From positions 868,001-932,000 of the forward strand of contig CP176050.1 of NCBI GenBank assembly GCA_046199005.1: a DNA stretch of 64,000 nt. Direction: 5' to 3'. Position numbers and translations under genes: made by a program. How positions within the stretch are numbered: the first letter of the stretch is position 1; each line of letters opens with the position of its first letter. Shown here in pieces: positions 44,332 through 54,473 of the stretch. Below the pieces are notes generated by a model, which was not told where the DNA came from, ran no database searches, and saw only the letters and a list, made by a program, of their open reading frames with translations. This DNA comes from Ascidiimonas sp046199005 (lineage in GTDB: Bacteria > Bacteroidota > Bacteroidia > Flavobacteriales > Flavobacteriaceae).

Positions 44332-46929
44332 TTATTTTACCAGCATCCGCTTGATCTCATTGAGTTTCATGAGTGCTTCCACCGGGGTTAAGGTGTCAAT
44401 ATCGGTATGAAGAATCTCGTCTTTAATTTCCTCTAACAAAGGGTCATCTAAATTAAAAAAGCTCAGTTGCATTTCATCCTGTACCGATTTGAGTTGGCTG
44501 TTGAGTTCTTCTCCGGAATGTGATTTTTCTAACTTTTTCAGGATTTTATTCGCTCTGCTAAGCACTTGCTGAGGCATTCCCGCCATACGCGCCACATGTA
44601 TTCCGAAACTGTGTTCGCTCCCTCCGGGTACCAGTTTACGCAAAAAAAGTACATTGTCTTTTAATTCTTTCACCGCCACATTAAAGTTTTTAATACGTGT
44701 AAATGTTTCCGTCATTTCATTGAGCTCATGATAATGTGTAGCAAACAACGTTTTGGGATGCGCAGGGTGTTCATGTAAGTACTCTGAGATAGCCCAGGCA
44801 ATGGAAATTCCGTCATACGTACTGGTACCTCTGCCAATTTCATCTAATAGTACCAAACTGCGCTTTGATATATTATTAAGGATAGAGGCAGTTTCATTCA
44901 TTTCTACCATAAAAGTAGACTCCCCCATAGAAATATTATCGCTGGCACCCACGCGGGTGAAAATTTTATCAACCAGCCCTATGGAAGCTGCTTTTGCAGG
45001 AACAAAGCTTCCCATTTGTGCTAATAAAACAATGAGCGCTGTTTGTCGTAAAATGGCCGATTTACCGCTCATGTTGGGTCCGGTGATCATAATGATCTGT
45101 TGCGTTTCCGGATCGAGATGTACATCATTGGCAATGTAGGATTCTCCTGGGGGAAGCTGATTTTCAATTACCGGATGCCTCCCTTCTTGAATCTGGAGCT
45201 CATACGACTCATTCAATTCTGGACGGGTATAGTTGCATTCCTTCGCTAATTGCGCAAATCCGCAAAGACAATCCAATTGCGCAATAAGTGCTGCGTTAAG
45301 TTGCACCGGAATGATGTATGCACCCATCCAGCTTACCAGTTCGGTAAAATATTCCTGCTCTAACAAGGCGATCTTTTCTTCCGCCCCTAATATTTTCGCT
45401 TCATATTCTTTGAGTTCTTCGGTAATATAACGTTCTGCATTTACCAGAGTTTGTTTTCGGGTCCACGATTCAGGAACCTTGTCTTTATGCGTATTCCGCA
45501 CCTCAATGTAGTACCCAAATACATTGTTAAAGGCTATTTTTAAGGAGCTGATCCCGGTTGCCTTGATTTCACGTTCCAGCATCGCATCCAGATACGATTT
45601 CCCTGAAGATGATAAGCCTCTTAATTCATCAAGCTCTTTTGAAAAACCGGAAGCGATCACCTTACCTTTTGAAATATGTACCGGAGCTTCCTCAAATAAC
45701 ATCTCTTTAATGCGGCTTCGCAATACTTCACAGGAATTCAGTTTATCTGCAATCGCTTTTAGGGCATTATTTTCTTGCGCACCCGCCATTGCTTTTATAG
45801 GAACAACAGCCTCTAAAGAATTTTTAAGTTGTATCACTTCTCTCGGATTGATCTTTCCGGTGGCTACCTTACTGATCAATCTTTCCATATCGCCAATCTG
45901 CTTTATCTGGTGCTGAATCTTATCAAATAATTTCTTATCCTTTAATAGATAATCAACAACTTCATGTCGTTCACGAATCTGAGCGAGCTTCTTTAAAGGT
46001 AAAGCCATCCATCGTTTAAGCAATCTGCCACCCATAGGGGAGATGGTTTTATCGATAACTTCCAGCAGCGTCACGGCATTGGCAGCCGTACTGTGATATA
46101 ATTCCAGGTTTCGAATCGTAAACCGATCCATCCAAACATAGTCTTCTTCAGTAATTCTTGCGATCGAAGAAATATGTGTCAACCGGGTATGCCTGGTTTC
46201 CGATAAATAATACAAGGCAGCCCCCGAAGCAATAATTCCTTCCTTTAGATGATCGACACCAAAGCCTTTTAACGTATTCGTTTTAAAATGGCCAGTGAGC
46301 GTTTCCAATGCATAATCCTCCTTGAAGATCCAGTCGTCCAGGAAAAAAGTATGGTAATCGTTGCTAAAGTTTTCGGTAAACTGCTTTTTACAGTTTTTAG
46401 GCACCAATACCTCACTGGGATCAAAGTTTTGCAATAATTTATCAATATACTCCGCAGGTCCTTGAGCGGTCAAAAACTCCCCGGTAGAAATGTCGAGAAA
46501 AGCAATCCCCATTTCTCGTTTCCCAAAATGAAGTGCACAAAGGAAATTGTTGTTTTTGGCATGAAGAATATCATCGTTTAAGGCAACTCCGGGTGTTACC
46601 AACTCGGTCACCCCGCGCTTCACGATCTTTTTGGTCATCTTAGGGTCTTCCAGTTGATCGCAGATCGCTACCCGTTCTCCCGCCCTTACCAGTTTGGGCA
46701 AATAGGTATTTAATGAATGATGCGGAAAACCTGCCAGTTCAGTACGATCGCCTCCATTGTTACGATGCGTCAGGACAATACCTAAAATACGCGAGGCCTT
46801 TACGGCATCTTCTCCAAAGGTTTCGTAAAAATCGCCCACTCTAAAAAGCAGCAATGCATCCGGATACTTGTGCTTGATCTGGTTGTATTGCTTCATTAAA
46901 GGCGTTTCTTTCTTACTTTTGGCTGCCAA
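44332..46929 (-). CDS. mutS: DNA mismatch repair protein MutS
   Basis: The 865-residue protein has the mismatch-binding domain I with PLMKQYNQIKHKYPDALLLFRVGDFYETF (the F-x-E wedge), the connector, lever and clamp domains. The C-terminal ABC-type ATPase has GPNMSGKSAILRQ (Walker A), DEIGRGTSTYDG (Walker B) and the ATHYHEL loop. It recognises mismatches and recruits MutL. It is of normal length and complete. The start MAAKSKKETP follows a promoter region shared with the divergent methyltransferase gene. Confidence 0.98.
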   Translation of the reverse strand: MAAKSKKETPLMKQYNQIKHKYPDALLLFRVGDFYETFGEDAVKASRILGIVLTHRNNGGDRTELAGFPHHSLNTYLPKLVRAGERVAICDQLEDPKMTKKIVKRGVTELVTPGVALNDDILHAKNNNFLCALHFGKREMGIAFLDISTGEFLTAQGPAEYIDKLLQNFDPSEVLVPKNCKKQFTENFSNDYHTFFLDDWIFKEDYALETLTGHFKTNTLKGFGVDHLKEGIIASGAALYYLSETRHTRLTHISSIARITEEDYVWMDRFTIRNLELYHSTAANAVTLLEVIDKTISPMGGRLLKRWMALPLKKLAQIRERHEVVDYLLKDKKLFDKIQHQIKQIGDMERLISKVATGKINPREVIQLKNSLEAVVPIKAMAGAQENNALKAIADKLNSCEVLRSRIKEMLFEEAPVHISKGKVIASGFSKELDELRGLSSSGKSYLDAMLEREIKATGISSLKIAFNNVFGYYIEVRNTHKDKVPESWTRKQTLVNAERYITEELKEYEAKILGAEEKIALLEQEYFTELVSWMGAYIIPVQLNAALIAQLDCLCGFAQLAKECNYTRPELNESYELQIQEGRHPVIENQLPPGESYIANDVHLDPETQQIIMITGPNMSGKSAILRQTALIVLLAQMGSFVPAKAASIGLVDKIFTRVGASDNISMGESTFMVEMNETASILNNISKRSLVLLDEIGRGTSTYDGISIAWAISEYLHEHPAHPKTLFATHYHELNEMTETFTRIKNFNVAVKELKDNVLFLRKLVPGGSEHSFGIHVARMAGMPQQVLSRANKILKKLEKSHSGEELNSQLKSVQDEMQLSFFNLDDPLLEEIKDEILHTDIDTLTPVEALMKLNEIKRMLVK

Positions 46930-47072
46930 TGATCTATTTGATTAAGTTATTTTTGCACCGTTACGTGTGTTCTGCGAATTTACTTTTTTTTGGCCGTTCA
47001 AAAACAGCCTGTTGGTAAATGTTGATAAAAACCAGTACATACATTCAATTAAACCTGGATTGTTAATATATA

Positions 47073-47609
47073 ATGACTAGAAAATTAAAAAATAGCGAGT
47101 TAGAACGTCTTTCAACGGAAGCTTTCAGGCAAGCAGAAAAAACTCCTGTTACGATCATTTTAGACAATATAAGAAGCCTCAATAATATAGGAGCTGTTTT
47201 TCGTACTGCAGACGCGTTCCTATTAGAAAAAATATGGCTTTGCGGAATTACGGCAACACCACCGCACAAAGATATTCACAAAACCGCCCTGGGCGCTACG
47301 GAAAGTGTAGCATGGGAATATGCATCTGATACACTGGCACTTGTCGAAAAGTTAAAACAGGAAGGAATGACCATTCTTGCCTTAGAACAGGCCGAAGATG
47401 CAATATCATTGCTTGAATACCAACCGGAAGCCAATAAACGTTACGCCCTGGTTTTAGGTAATGAGGTAAAAGGTGTACATCAGGAGGTGGTGTCTGCAGC
47501 AGATGATGTGATTGAAATCCCCCAATTCGGCACCAAACACTCACTCAATATTTCGGTAAGTGCAGGCGTAGCCATCTGGGATCTCTTTTCAAAACTAAAG
47601 AATAAATAA
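47073..47609 (+). CDS. TrmH/SpoU-type RNA 2'-O-methyltransferase
   Basis: The 178-residue SPOUT enzyme has the three SpoU motifs: VTIILDNIRSLNNIGAVFRTADAF (motif 1), ALVLGNEVKGV (motif 2) and IPQFGTKHSLNISVSAGVAIWD (motif 3, knot). No N-terminal substrate-binding extension is present, so it is the minimal type. It likely methylates a tRNA or rRNA ribose. The exact target cannot be read from sequence. It is divergent from mutS. Confidence 0.92.
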   Translation: MTRKLKNSELERLSTEAFRQAEKTPVTIILDNIRSLNNIGAVFRTADAFLLEKIWLCGITATPPHKDIHKTALGATESVAWEYASDTLALVEKLKQEGMTILALEQAEDAISLLEYQPEANKRYALVLGNEVKGVHQEVVSAADDVIEIPQFGTKHSLNISVSAGVAIWDLFSKLKNK

Positions 47610-47634
47610 AAAAGTGCCTGTAGAAACAGGCACC
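47607..47634 (-). terminator. Terminator of the folK-dNK gene
   Basis: The stem GTGCCTGT/ACAGGCAC with a 4-base loop is followed on the minus strand by a T-run, which overlaps the stop codon of the convergent methyltransferase gene. Confidence 0.75.
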
Positions 47635-47742
47635 CTGGTAAATATGGTAAAGTTAGTTAGTTGCTTACCTTCATTGCCCAATTAACTAAAGATCCCCGGA
47701 ATACGCAAGCGATTTGCAACAAAATACACTATTTTGTAGGAT

Positions 47743-48873
47743 TTACTTTATAAAAGTGTGTATTTTATCGATTATTTCCTCGTAGTCGCTGCTGTTTTTT
47801 ACAAAATCCTTATCAGAAATATCGATCACCAGGATGCGTTGATCATCTTGTACTTTCATGTGCTCAAAATACCCGTGATTAATACGATCGAGATAGTCAG
47901 AAGGAATACTTTGTTCGTATTCGCGCCCTCTCTTTCTGATATTTTGCAGCAAGCGTTCCGTATTTTGATATAAATAAATGTAAAGATCCGGTTTAACGAC
48001 ATCCTTATACATCAAATGAAAAAGCTTTCGGTACAATCTAAACTCTTCCTCCTGTAGCGTTACCTTCGCAAAAATGAGAGATTTATAAATATCATAATCG
48101 CTTACCATAAAATCAGTAAACAAGTCGGGCTGCGAAGTGTCGTCTGAAAACTGTTGATATCGATCCGCTAAAAAAGACATCTCTAATGGAAAGGCATAGC
48201 GATTTTTATCTTCATAGAATTTTGGTAAGAACGGATTATCAGCAAAACGCTCCAGGATAAGCTTGCCACTAAAATCTTCTGCAATTTTCTTAGCTAAAGT
48301 GGTTTTACCGGCCCCAATATTTCCCTCAATAGCCATAAAATTAAGCCTTGAGAAATTGTTTTTGTGCATGTAAAACTTGTGAGCACTCTTGGTTAGAAGA
48401 CTTTTGTCTTCACAGGAGTCCCTTAATTCTGAAACCGATTTCTTCAATACAGGATGCACTTTTCCCGGTGCTATATCGGCAAGAGGCGTGAGTACAAATA
48501 GTCGTTTCTCAAGATGTGGATGCGGTATCTCAAGCGTGGCTGATTTTTGAACCAGATCTTCGTAAAAAAGAAGATCTATATCTATGTTACGGGATTGGTA
48601 AGTATCTGATACTGCTCTCTGTCTACCCAGCTGTCTTTCAATCTTTAATAAGATGCGTAAAAGGATCTCAGGAGAATATAAGGTGTCAATAGCAATACAG
48701 GCATTTAAGAAATCGTCACCATCGAAACCCCAGGCAGGCGATTCGTAGACTGGAGAGGTTGCTTTTACCAAACCGGCTTCCTTATCGATAAGAAATACCG
48801 CTTCTCTTAAATAATGCCATTTATCCCCCTGATTACTTCCCAGAGATATGTATGCTCTTCTTAAATTTTTCAT
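47743..48873 (-). CDS. Bifunctional HPPK (FolK) / deoxynucleoside kinase fusion
   Basis: Residues 1-160 are 6-hydroxymethyl-7,8-dihydropterin pyrophosphokinase: AYISLGSNQGDKWHYLREAV, SPVYESPAWGFDGDDFLNAC and the family motif RNIDIDLLFYED. This step belongs to folate synthesis. Residues about 175-376 are a deoxynucleoside kinase: FMAIEGNIGAGKTTLAKKIA (P-loop), LERFADNPFLPKFY, and the lid region KRGREYEQSIPSDYLDRIN. The fusion joins folate and nucleotide salvage in one polypeptide and, as I recall, is widespread in Bacteroidota. No frameshift is seen at the join (about 160-178). Confidence 0.93.
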   Translation of the reverse strand: MKNLRRAYISLGSNQGDKWHYLREAVFLIDKEAGLVKATSPVYESPAWGFDGDDFLNACIAIDTLYSPEILLRILLKIERQLGRQRAVSDTYQSRNIDIDLLFYEDLVQKSATLEIPHPHLEKRLFVLTPLADIAPGKVHPVLKKSVSELRDSCEDKSLLTKSAHKFYMHKNNFSRLNFMAIEGNIGAGKTTLAKKIAEDFSGKLILERFADNPFLPKFYEDKNRYAFPLEMSFLADRYQQFSDDTSQPDLFTDFMVSDYDIYKSLIFAKVTLQEEEFRLYRKLFHLMYKDVVKPDLYIYLYQNTERLLQNIRKRGREYEQSIPSDYLDRINHGYFEHMKVQDDQRILVIDISDKDFVKNSSDYEEIIDKIHTFIK

Positions 48874-48948
48874 AATTAGCGAAGCAAAGTAAGTAAAACA
48901 ATTTCACAAACAATTATCTTTGTTTGTTATTGTTGATAAATTTTTGCT

Positions 48949-50718
48949 ATGGATTTTTTAAGAAATATTCTCTCAACCATCATTGGTGTATTTCTTGCTA
49001 TGATGATACTTTTTCTGGGATTCCTTTTTATAATCGCTATTGCCGGCTCTGGAGGTGAGCCTCCCATTTCAATAGAAGAAAACTCGGTACTTGAATTGCG
49101 CTTTGATGAGCCTATCAAAGACTACGGAGGTAAATATACCTTTAAAGAATTTGATTATCGCTACGTAGATTACAACGGTCTTAATCATATTCTGCATGCT
49201 ATTGAAACGGCTAAAACAGACGACAAAATACGAGGTATTAGTGTAAATACGGGTATGATACGCGCTGGAATGGCACAAGTAAAGGCGATCAGAGATGCAT
49301 TGCAGGATTTTAAAACATCTGGAAAATTTGTGTATGCCTACAGTGATTCCTATCCTCAAAAAGATTATTACCTGGCGTCGGTTGCAGATTCCATATATCT
49401 AAATCCGGTGGGTGAGATTAACTTTAGGGGACTGGCATCAGAAGTGTTGTTTTTTCAGGATTTTCAGGAAAAATCCGGAATAAAAATGGAAGTGGTAAGA
49501 CACGGTAAATTCAAGAGTGCCGTAGAGCCCTATCTAGAAAATGAGATGAGTGAATCAAATAGATTGCAAATATCAGAACTCTTACATTCCATCTGGGCAG
49601 AAATGCTGAATGATATTGAGCAAGATCGGAATATTGACATACAAAAACTCAATTCCATCGCCGATGCATTGGGCGGAAATACAGCAGCAAGAGCAGTACA
49701 AAATAGATTGGTAGACGATTTACTTTTTAACGATGAGTACAGTAACCGTATCGCAGAAGCAGCACAAGTAGCTTCGGTAGACGATTTTAGTTATGTGCCT
49801 ATGGAGCGGTATGCAGAATATGCAAGCAAAAAACGAAAATCTAAAAATGCTGAGGATAAAATTGCAGTGATCTTTGCTCAGGGTGAAATTTTTTATGGAG
49901 AGGGTAGTGATTCCTATATCGGTCAGGGAATTATGATGAAAGCTCTAAAAGAGATTCGGGAAGACGAATCTATTAAAGGGGTAGTACTTCGGATAGATTC
50001 CCCCGGGGGAAGTGCTCTTGCTTCAGACATTATCTGGCGTGAAGTAGAGATCACCAGAGCTGTTAAACCCATGGTCGTATCTATGGGCGATCTGGCGGCT
50101 TCCGGTGGATATTACATCGCAATGGGAGCTGAAAAGATTTTTGCTGAACCTACCACGATCACCGGTTCAATAGGTGTTTTTGGTCTTTTGCCTAATGTTC
50201 AGGGATTGACTGAGCGTATCGGCATTAATGCAGAACAGGTAGGGACTAACGAGCAGTCTTCTGGTTATTCTATTTTTGAGCCGATGTCTCAGAAGGTGTA
50301 TAATGAAATAGAAACTGGTGTTGAAAATGTATATGATGTTTTTCTTCAACGAGTTGCTGATAACCGCGGATTATCTGTTGCAGCAGTAGATAGTATTGCG
50401 CAAGGAAGAGTATGGAGTGGAGTAGAGGCGAAGAAAGTAGGGTTGGTAGATGAATTAGGCGGATTGAAAGAGGCGATTTCTGCCGTAGCCGAGTTAGCAG
50501 AAATAGAAAATTACAGTACCGTCTCATACCCTGAATACCAGACCAATTTAAAAGATGTTTTTCAAAAATTCACCCTGATCCCAGGTATTAAAAACAGGAA
50601 AGCGTTAATAGAAGAAGAGATAGGAACCGAAGCATACCAAATCTTAAAGCGAATTAAGTCGCTTATGCAGCAAAAAGGAATTCAGGCAAGGTTGCCTTAT
50701 GAATTAAAAATATACTAA
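48949..50718 (+). CDS. sppA: Signal peptide peptidase SppA (long form)
   Basis: The 589-residue protein has an N-terminal transmembrane helix (about 7-32) and two tandem SppA domains, as in the 67-kDa type. The second domain has VVLRIDSPGGSALASDIIWRE, SMGDLAASGGYYIAMGAEKI with the catalytic Ser in the ASGGY segment, and TTITGSIGVFG. The general-base lysine sits in the first domain in this type (VVRHGKFKSAVEPYL). It degrades released signal peptides in the membrane. It lies 3 bases before the next gene, so they are co-transcribed. Confidence 0.95.
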   Translation: MDFLRNILSTIIGVFLAMMILFLGFLFIIAIAGSGGEPPISIEENSVLELRFDEPIKDYGGKYTFKEFDYRYVDYNGLNHILHAIETAKTDDKIRGISVNTGMIRAGMAQVKAIRDALQDFKTSGKFVYAYSDSYPQKDYYLASVADSIYLNPVGEINFRGLASEVLFFQDFQEKSGIKMEVVRHGKFKSAVEPYLENEMSESNRLQISELLHSIWAEMLNDIEQDRNIDIQKLNSIADALGGNTAARAVQNRLVDDLLFNDEYSNRIAEAAQVASVDDFSYVPMERYAEYASKKRKSKNAEDKIAVIFAQGEIFYGEGSDSYIGQGIMMKALKEIREDESIKGVVLRIDSPGGSALASDIIWREVEITRAVKPMVVSMGDLAASGGYYIAMGAEKIFAEPTTITGSIGVFGLLPNVQGLTERIGINAEQVGTNEQSSGYSIFEPMSQKVYNEIETGVENVYDVFLQRVADNRGLSVAAVDSIAQGRVWSGVEAKKVGLVDELGGLKEAISAVAELAEIENYSTVSYPEYQTNLKDVFQKFTLIPGIKNRKALIEEEIGTEAYQILKRIKSLMQQKGIQARLPYELKIY

Positions 50719-50721
50719 TCC

Positions 50722-51429
50722 ATGTCTGCAAAAGACCGTAAAGCTGCCTACAGAATATACCTGTATTTAGGAGCACTCTTTATTACCTCTTTGGTAGTTT
50801 CTAATCTGATTTTTCAAAAATTCTTTTACTGGTATCCTTTTGGAGATTTTGAGATCTTTGGAGCACCTTTATTTGAAGTTTCTGTGGGAATACTGCCTTA
50901 TCCTATTACTTTTTTGATCACAGACCTTATTTCTGAAATTTACGGACGCAAAAAAGCCAATCAGATCGTAACTGCAGGTATTTTTGCCTCATTTTTCTCT
51001 ATGGGCATTATTTTGGTAGCCGATTTAGTGCCTGCATTGCCCAATTCCCCAGTCGATAATAAAATGTTTTCAGGAGTGTTTGCGCTATCACCTATAGCTG
51101 TATTGGCATCTATGCTCGCCTATCTATTTGCGCAGTATATTGATATTACAATCTATCATTTCTGGAAGAAGCTCACCGGAGGCAAATACCTGTGGCTTCG
51201 CAATAATTTTTCCACATTTAGCTCGCAGTTTGTAGACACCTTTACGGTGGTAGGATTATTGTGTGTTTTTAAAGTACTTCCCTGGAATATGTTCTACGGC
51301 CTTTTGATAAGCGGTTTTCTTTTTAAAGTGTTTATCGCGGCGATCGACACCCCTTTTCTGTATCTTTTCGTATATATAATGAGACGCCGTTTTAAGCTGG
51401 GTGTAAATGACGAAATACATCTGGATTAA
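50722..51429 (+). CDS. Queuosine precursor transporter (VUT/YhhQ family)
   Basis: The 235-residue protein has six hydrophobic segments and family sequence such as GILPYPITFLITDLISEIYGRKKANQIV and WLRNNFSTFSSQFVDTFTVV. YhhQ proteins import the queuosine precursors preQ0/preQ1. It starts 3 bases after sppA. Confidence 0.93.
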   Translation: MSAKDRKAAYRIYLYLGALFITSLVVSNLIFQKFFYWYPFGDFEIFGAPLFEVSVGILPYPITFLITDLISEIYGRKKANQIVTAGIFASFFSMGIILVADLVPALPNSPVDNKMFSGVFALSPIAVLASMLAYLFAQYIDITIYHFWKKLTGGKYLWLRNNFSTFSSQFVDTFTVVGLLCVFKVLPWNMFYGLLISGFLFKVFIAAIDTPFLYLFVYIMRRRFKLGVNDEIHLD

Positions 51430-51497
51430 AGATTCTACTATTCGTGTTAAACCCTATGGAATTAAAATAGTATCATAGCTAATCAAAGCAATGAATT

Positions 51498-54140
51498 ATG
51501 AAAAATAAACGAAAAATTATAAAAATAACGGCCATTATCCTTGTGCTGTTCATTGGAATTCTCGTGGCTGTTCCTTTTATTTTTAAGGGAAAGATCATCG
51601 ATTTGATCAAACAAAACTTAAACAACAATCTAAATGCTAGAGTAGATTTTCAGGAGGCAGACCTGAGTATTTTCAGAGGCTTTCCCAATGCGACCGTTAA
51701 TCTGAAAAATACGGTAATCATCAATAATTCACCTTTTGCAAATGATACATTATTCTATGCCGAAGAAATTGAATTGAGAATGGGTATAGGGGAGCTTTTT
51801 AAAGATGCTTCTGAAGTAATTCGAGTTCAGCATTTTAGTGTAGATAATACACGGCTTAAACTTTTCATCAATGAGCAGGGAGCAGCAAATTATGATATTG
51901 CTAAAAAAGAAGAGGCTGCCAGCGCTTCTACAGAAACTAAAAACAGCAATTTTGAATTTTCGGTGGATGGTTATGAAATAAACAATGCAACTGTCTACTA
52001 TGAAGATATGGGCACTGGAATCGTGCTGAAAATTGATTCTTTACAACATACAGGTGAAGGAGATCTGTCACTGGAAAAATCTGAGCTCGCCACCTTTTCT
52101 TCAGCTTTGGTATCATTTGAAATGGACAGCATTAATTATTTGAACAGGAATCCGGTAAAATTAGATGCACTTATAGGTATAGATCTTAAGGAGAGTACAT
52201 ATAGTTTTCTAAAAAATGAAGCCATTGTCAATCAGCTACCGCTCGTGTTTGATGGATTCGTGAAACTGAACGAAGATCATCAACTGGTTAGCATTTCGTT
52301 TAAAACACCTTCATCTGACTTCAAGAACTTTCTAGCAGTGATCCCTGAAACCTATGCGAAAAATATCGATCAGGTTCAAACCGAAGGTAAGTTTGAGGTA
52401 GATGGAAAATTTGAAGGAAAAGTAGATGATGTTCATATTCCTGAGTTTACCATTTCATTGCAATCGGATAATGCGAAGTTCAAATATCCGCAGTTGCCTA
52501 AATCTGTTGAAAACATAAAAATTAAAACACTGATCGCGAATGAAACAGGACTGCCAAAGGATACATATATAAATGTAGATCAATTGTCTTTTAAAATAGA
52601 TGATGACGTTTTTAACGCAAATGCCAGGTTTAGTAATCTTATAGAAAACCCCTATATAAATGCTCACATCGACGGAAGGCTTAATCTGGGAAATTTAAGT
52701 AACGCATACCCCATTGAAACGCAGGTACCCTTATCTGGAATCTTAGATGCAAATGTGACTACCTCTTTTGACATGAATACTATTGAAAAGGGTGCGTATG
52801 AAAAAACACGAAATGAGGGTACTTTGGTGCTTACTGGGTTCAATTACGAATCAGAAGAATTGGCAAAACCGATAAAGATCAATAAAGCCGATTTAACCTT
52901 TAATCCGCAAACTGTTACTTTGAATTCATTGGATGCGCTCACAGGTAACACAGATATCAGAGCGAATGGTACCATTTCTAATCTGCTTGGATATCTTTTC
53001 AATAATGAAACCTTTAAAGGGAAATTCAATATGCGCTCTAACACGTTTGCGGTTAATGACTTTATGGTGAAAGAGCAATCAGATGAAGAAGGGAAGAATA
53101 ATGAGGCTCAAAAAAGAAAAGAAGATCAGGCAAAACCGGAAATTAAGATACCTTCGTTTTTGGATTGTACCATAGAGGCAACAGCAGAAACGGTGTTATA
53201 CGACAACATCACTTTAAAAGACGTTAGCGGAACATTGTTGATAGCTGATGAAAAAGCCATATTAAAAAACCTGAATTCTTCAGTTTTTGATGGTGCGCTG
53301 GCTTTAAATGGTAGCGTGTCTACCAAATCTGAAACTCCTGTTTTTGATATGAATCTGGATATAAACGCATTCAACATAGCCAGTTCTTTCAAACAATTGG
53401 AATTATTTAAAGCATTGGCACCTTTGGCAGATGCAATTCAAGGAAAACTGAATGCTACCTTATCACTATCAGGAAATCTAACAGATGATTTCACGCCAGA
53501 CCTGAGTTCTGTAAGTGGTAATGCACTTGCAGAATTTTTATCCTCTAAAATCAATCCAGAAAATTCAAAAGTATTATCGCTGGTGAATAACCAGCTTAAT
53601 TTTATAGATCTTTCCAAATTGGATCTGGAAGACCTGAAAACTTCTTTATCTTTTGAAGATGGTAAAGTAAAATTAGCGCCTTTCGATTTTAATTACAAAG
53701 ATATTGCTATAACTGTAGCCGGAAGCCATGGTTTTGACAGATCAATGCAATACGGTGTTCAATTCAATGTACCTGCAAAATACCTTGGTAAAGATGCGGC
53801 GGAATTAATTGCACGTTTAAACGATCAAGAAGCAGGAGAGGTTAAGGTTCCTGTAAACGCCTCTTTAACAGGAAGTTTTTCCAATCCGAGTATTTCAACG
53901 GATTTGAAGCAAGCCGTAACCAATTTGACAAAAGAATTGGCTGCCCGTCAAAAAGATAAGTTAGTGGGTAAAGGCAAAGATGCAGTAAAGGATGCACTTG
54001 GAGGACTTCTTGGGAAAGAAAAAGACACAGTGACCAATGACACCGTCAAAAAAAGTGATCCTGTAAAAGATGCAGCTGGAAGCCTGATCAAAGGACTATT
54101 TGGAAAAAAGGAAAGGAAAAAAGATACGGTGAGAAACTAA
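51498..54140 (+). CDS. AsmA-like protein (AsmA/TamB-type lipid-bridge family)
   Basis: The 880-residue protein has one N-terminal membrane helix (about 8-30, ITAIILVLFIGILVAVPFIF), then the AsmA start (NLNNNLNARVDFQEADLSIFRGFPNATVNLKN) and a long beta-groove region. It ends with a low-complexity Lys/Asp-rich tail with LLGKEKDTVTNDTVKK repeats. AsmA-like proteins are thought to span the periplasm and carry lipids between membranes. Orientation and 69-base gap suggest it follows the transporter gene, perhaps with its own promoter. Confidence 0.9.
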   Translation: MKNKRKIIKITAIILVLFIGILVAVPFIFKGKIIDLIKQNLNNNLNARVDFQEADLSIFRGFPNATVNLKNTVIINNSPFANDTLFYAEEIELRMGIGELFKDASEVIRVQHFSVDNTRLKLFINEQGAANYDIAKKEEAASASTETKNSNFEFSVDGYEINNATVYYEDMGTGIVLKIDSLQHTGEGDLSLEKSELATFSSALVSFEMDSINYLNRNPVKLDALIGIDLKESTYSFLKNEAIVNQLPLVFDGFVKLNEDHQLVSISFKTPSSDFKNFLAVIPETYAKNIDQVQTEGKFEVDGKFEGKVDDVHIPEFTISLQSDNAKFKYPQLPKSVENIKIKTLIANETGLPKDTYINVDQLSFKIDDDVFNANARFSNLIENPYINAHIDGRLNLGNLSNAYPIETQVPLSGILDANVTTSFDMNTIEKGAYEKTRNEGTLVLTGFNYESEELAKPIKINKADLTFNPQTVTLNSLDALTGNTDIRANGTISNLLGYLFNNETFKGKFNMRSNTFAVNDFMVKEQSDEEGKNNEAQKRKEDQAKPEIKIPSFLDCTIEATAETVLYDNITLKDVSGTLLIADEKAILKNLNSSVFDGALALNGSVSTKSETPVFDMNLDINAFNIASSFKQLELFKALAPLADAIQGKLNATLSLSGNLTDDFTPDLSSVSGNALAEFLSSKINPENSKVLSLVNNQLNFIDLSKLDLEDLKTSLSFEDGKVKLAPFDFNYKDIAITVAGSHGFDRSMQYGVQFNVPAKYLGKDAAELIARLNDQEAGEVKVPVNASLTGSFSNPSISTDLKQAVTNLTKELAARQKDKLVGKGKDAVKDALGGLLGKEKDTVTNDTVKKSDPVKDAAGSLIKGLFGKKERKKDTVRN

Positions 54141-54473
54141 ATACCTTTACGAAATGGTTTTATGATAGTTAGTTTTAAATTTGACCATGTCAAGTTATCT
54201 TTAAAACTAACTATTAATAGCTTAATAGAAGAATTATTATCATGATCTTAAGCTGTCTTATCTACTAAAAATTTTTAAGTTATTTATCTTAAACTAGCAA
54301 AGAAAAACCGCTGGTAGAGGCTAGAGATAATATATCTATGTATACGAGAGATTAGGAATATAAAAATAAATATAGTCGTTGTAAGATATACTTTTATATT
54401 AATTGTAAGTAAAGAATACTTACCTAGTCAAAATACTTTCGTATATTTAAAGAAATTAATTTAAAGTCATTTA
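54141..54473. other. 333-base AT-rich gap with a long inverted repeat
   Basis: No gene is seen. Besides the inverted repeat listed separately, the stretch upstream of the DUF6624 gene is A/T-rich (for example ATTAATTGTAAGTAAAGAA) and probably holds the promoter for the RiPP region. Confidence 0.6.
54165..54214. repeat. 15-bp inverted repeat with nested TTGAC-CAT-GTCAA
   Basis: ATAGTTAGTTTTAAA (54165-54179) pairs perfectly with TTTAAAACTAACTAT (54200-54214). The loop contains a second inverted repeat, TTGAC/GTCAA (54181-54193). It lies 25 bases past the AsmA gene. It lacks a T-run, so it may be a protein-binding site or a hairpin that stabilises mRNA rather than a classic terminator. Confidence 0.7.
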
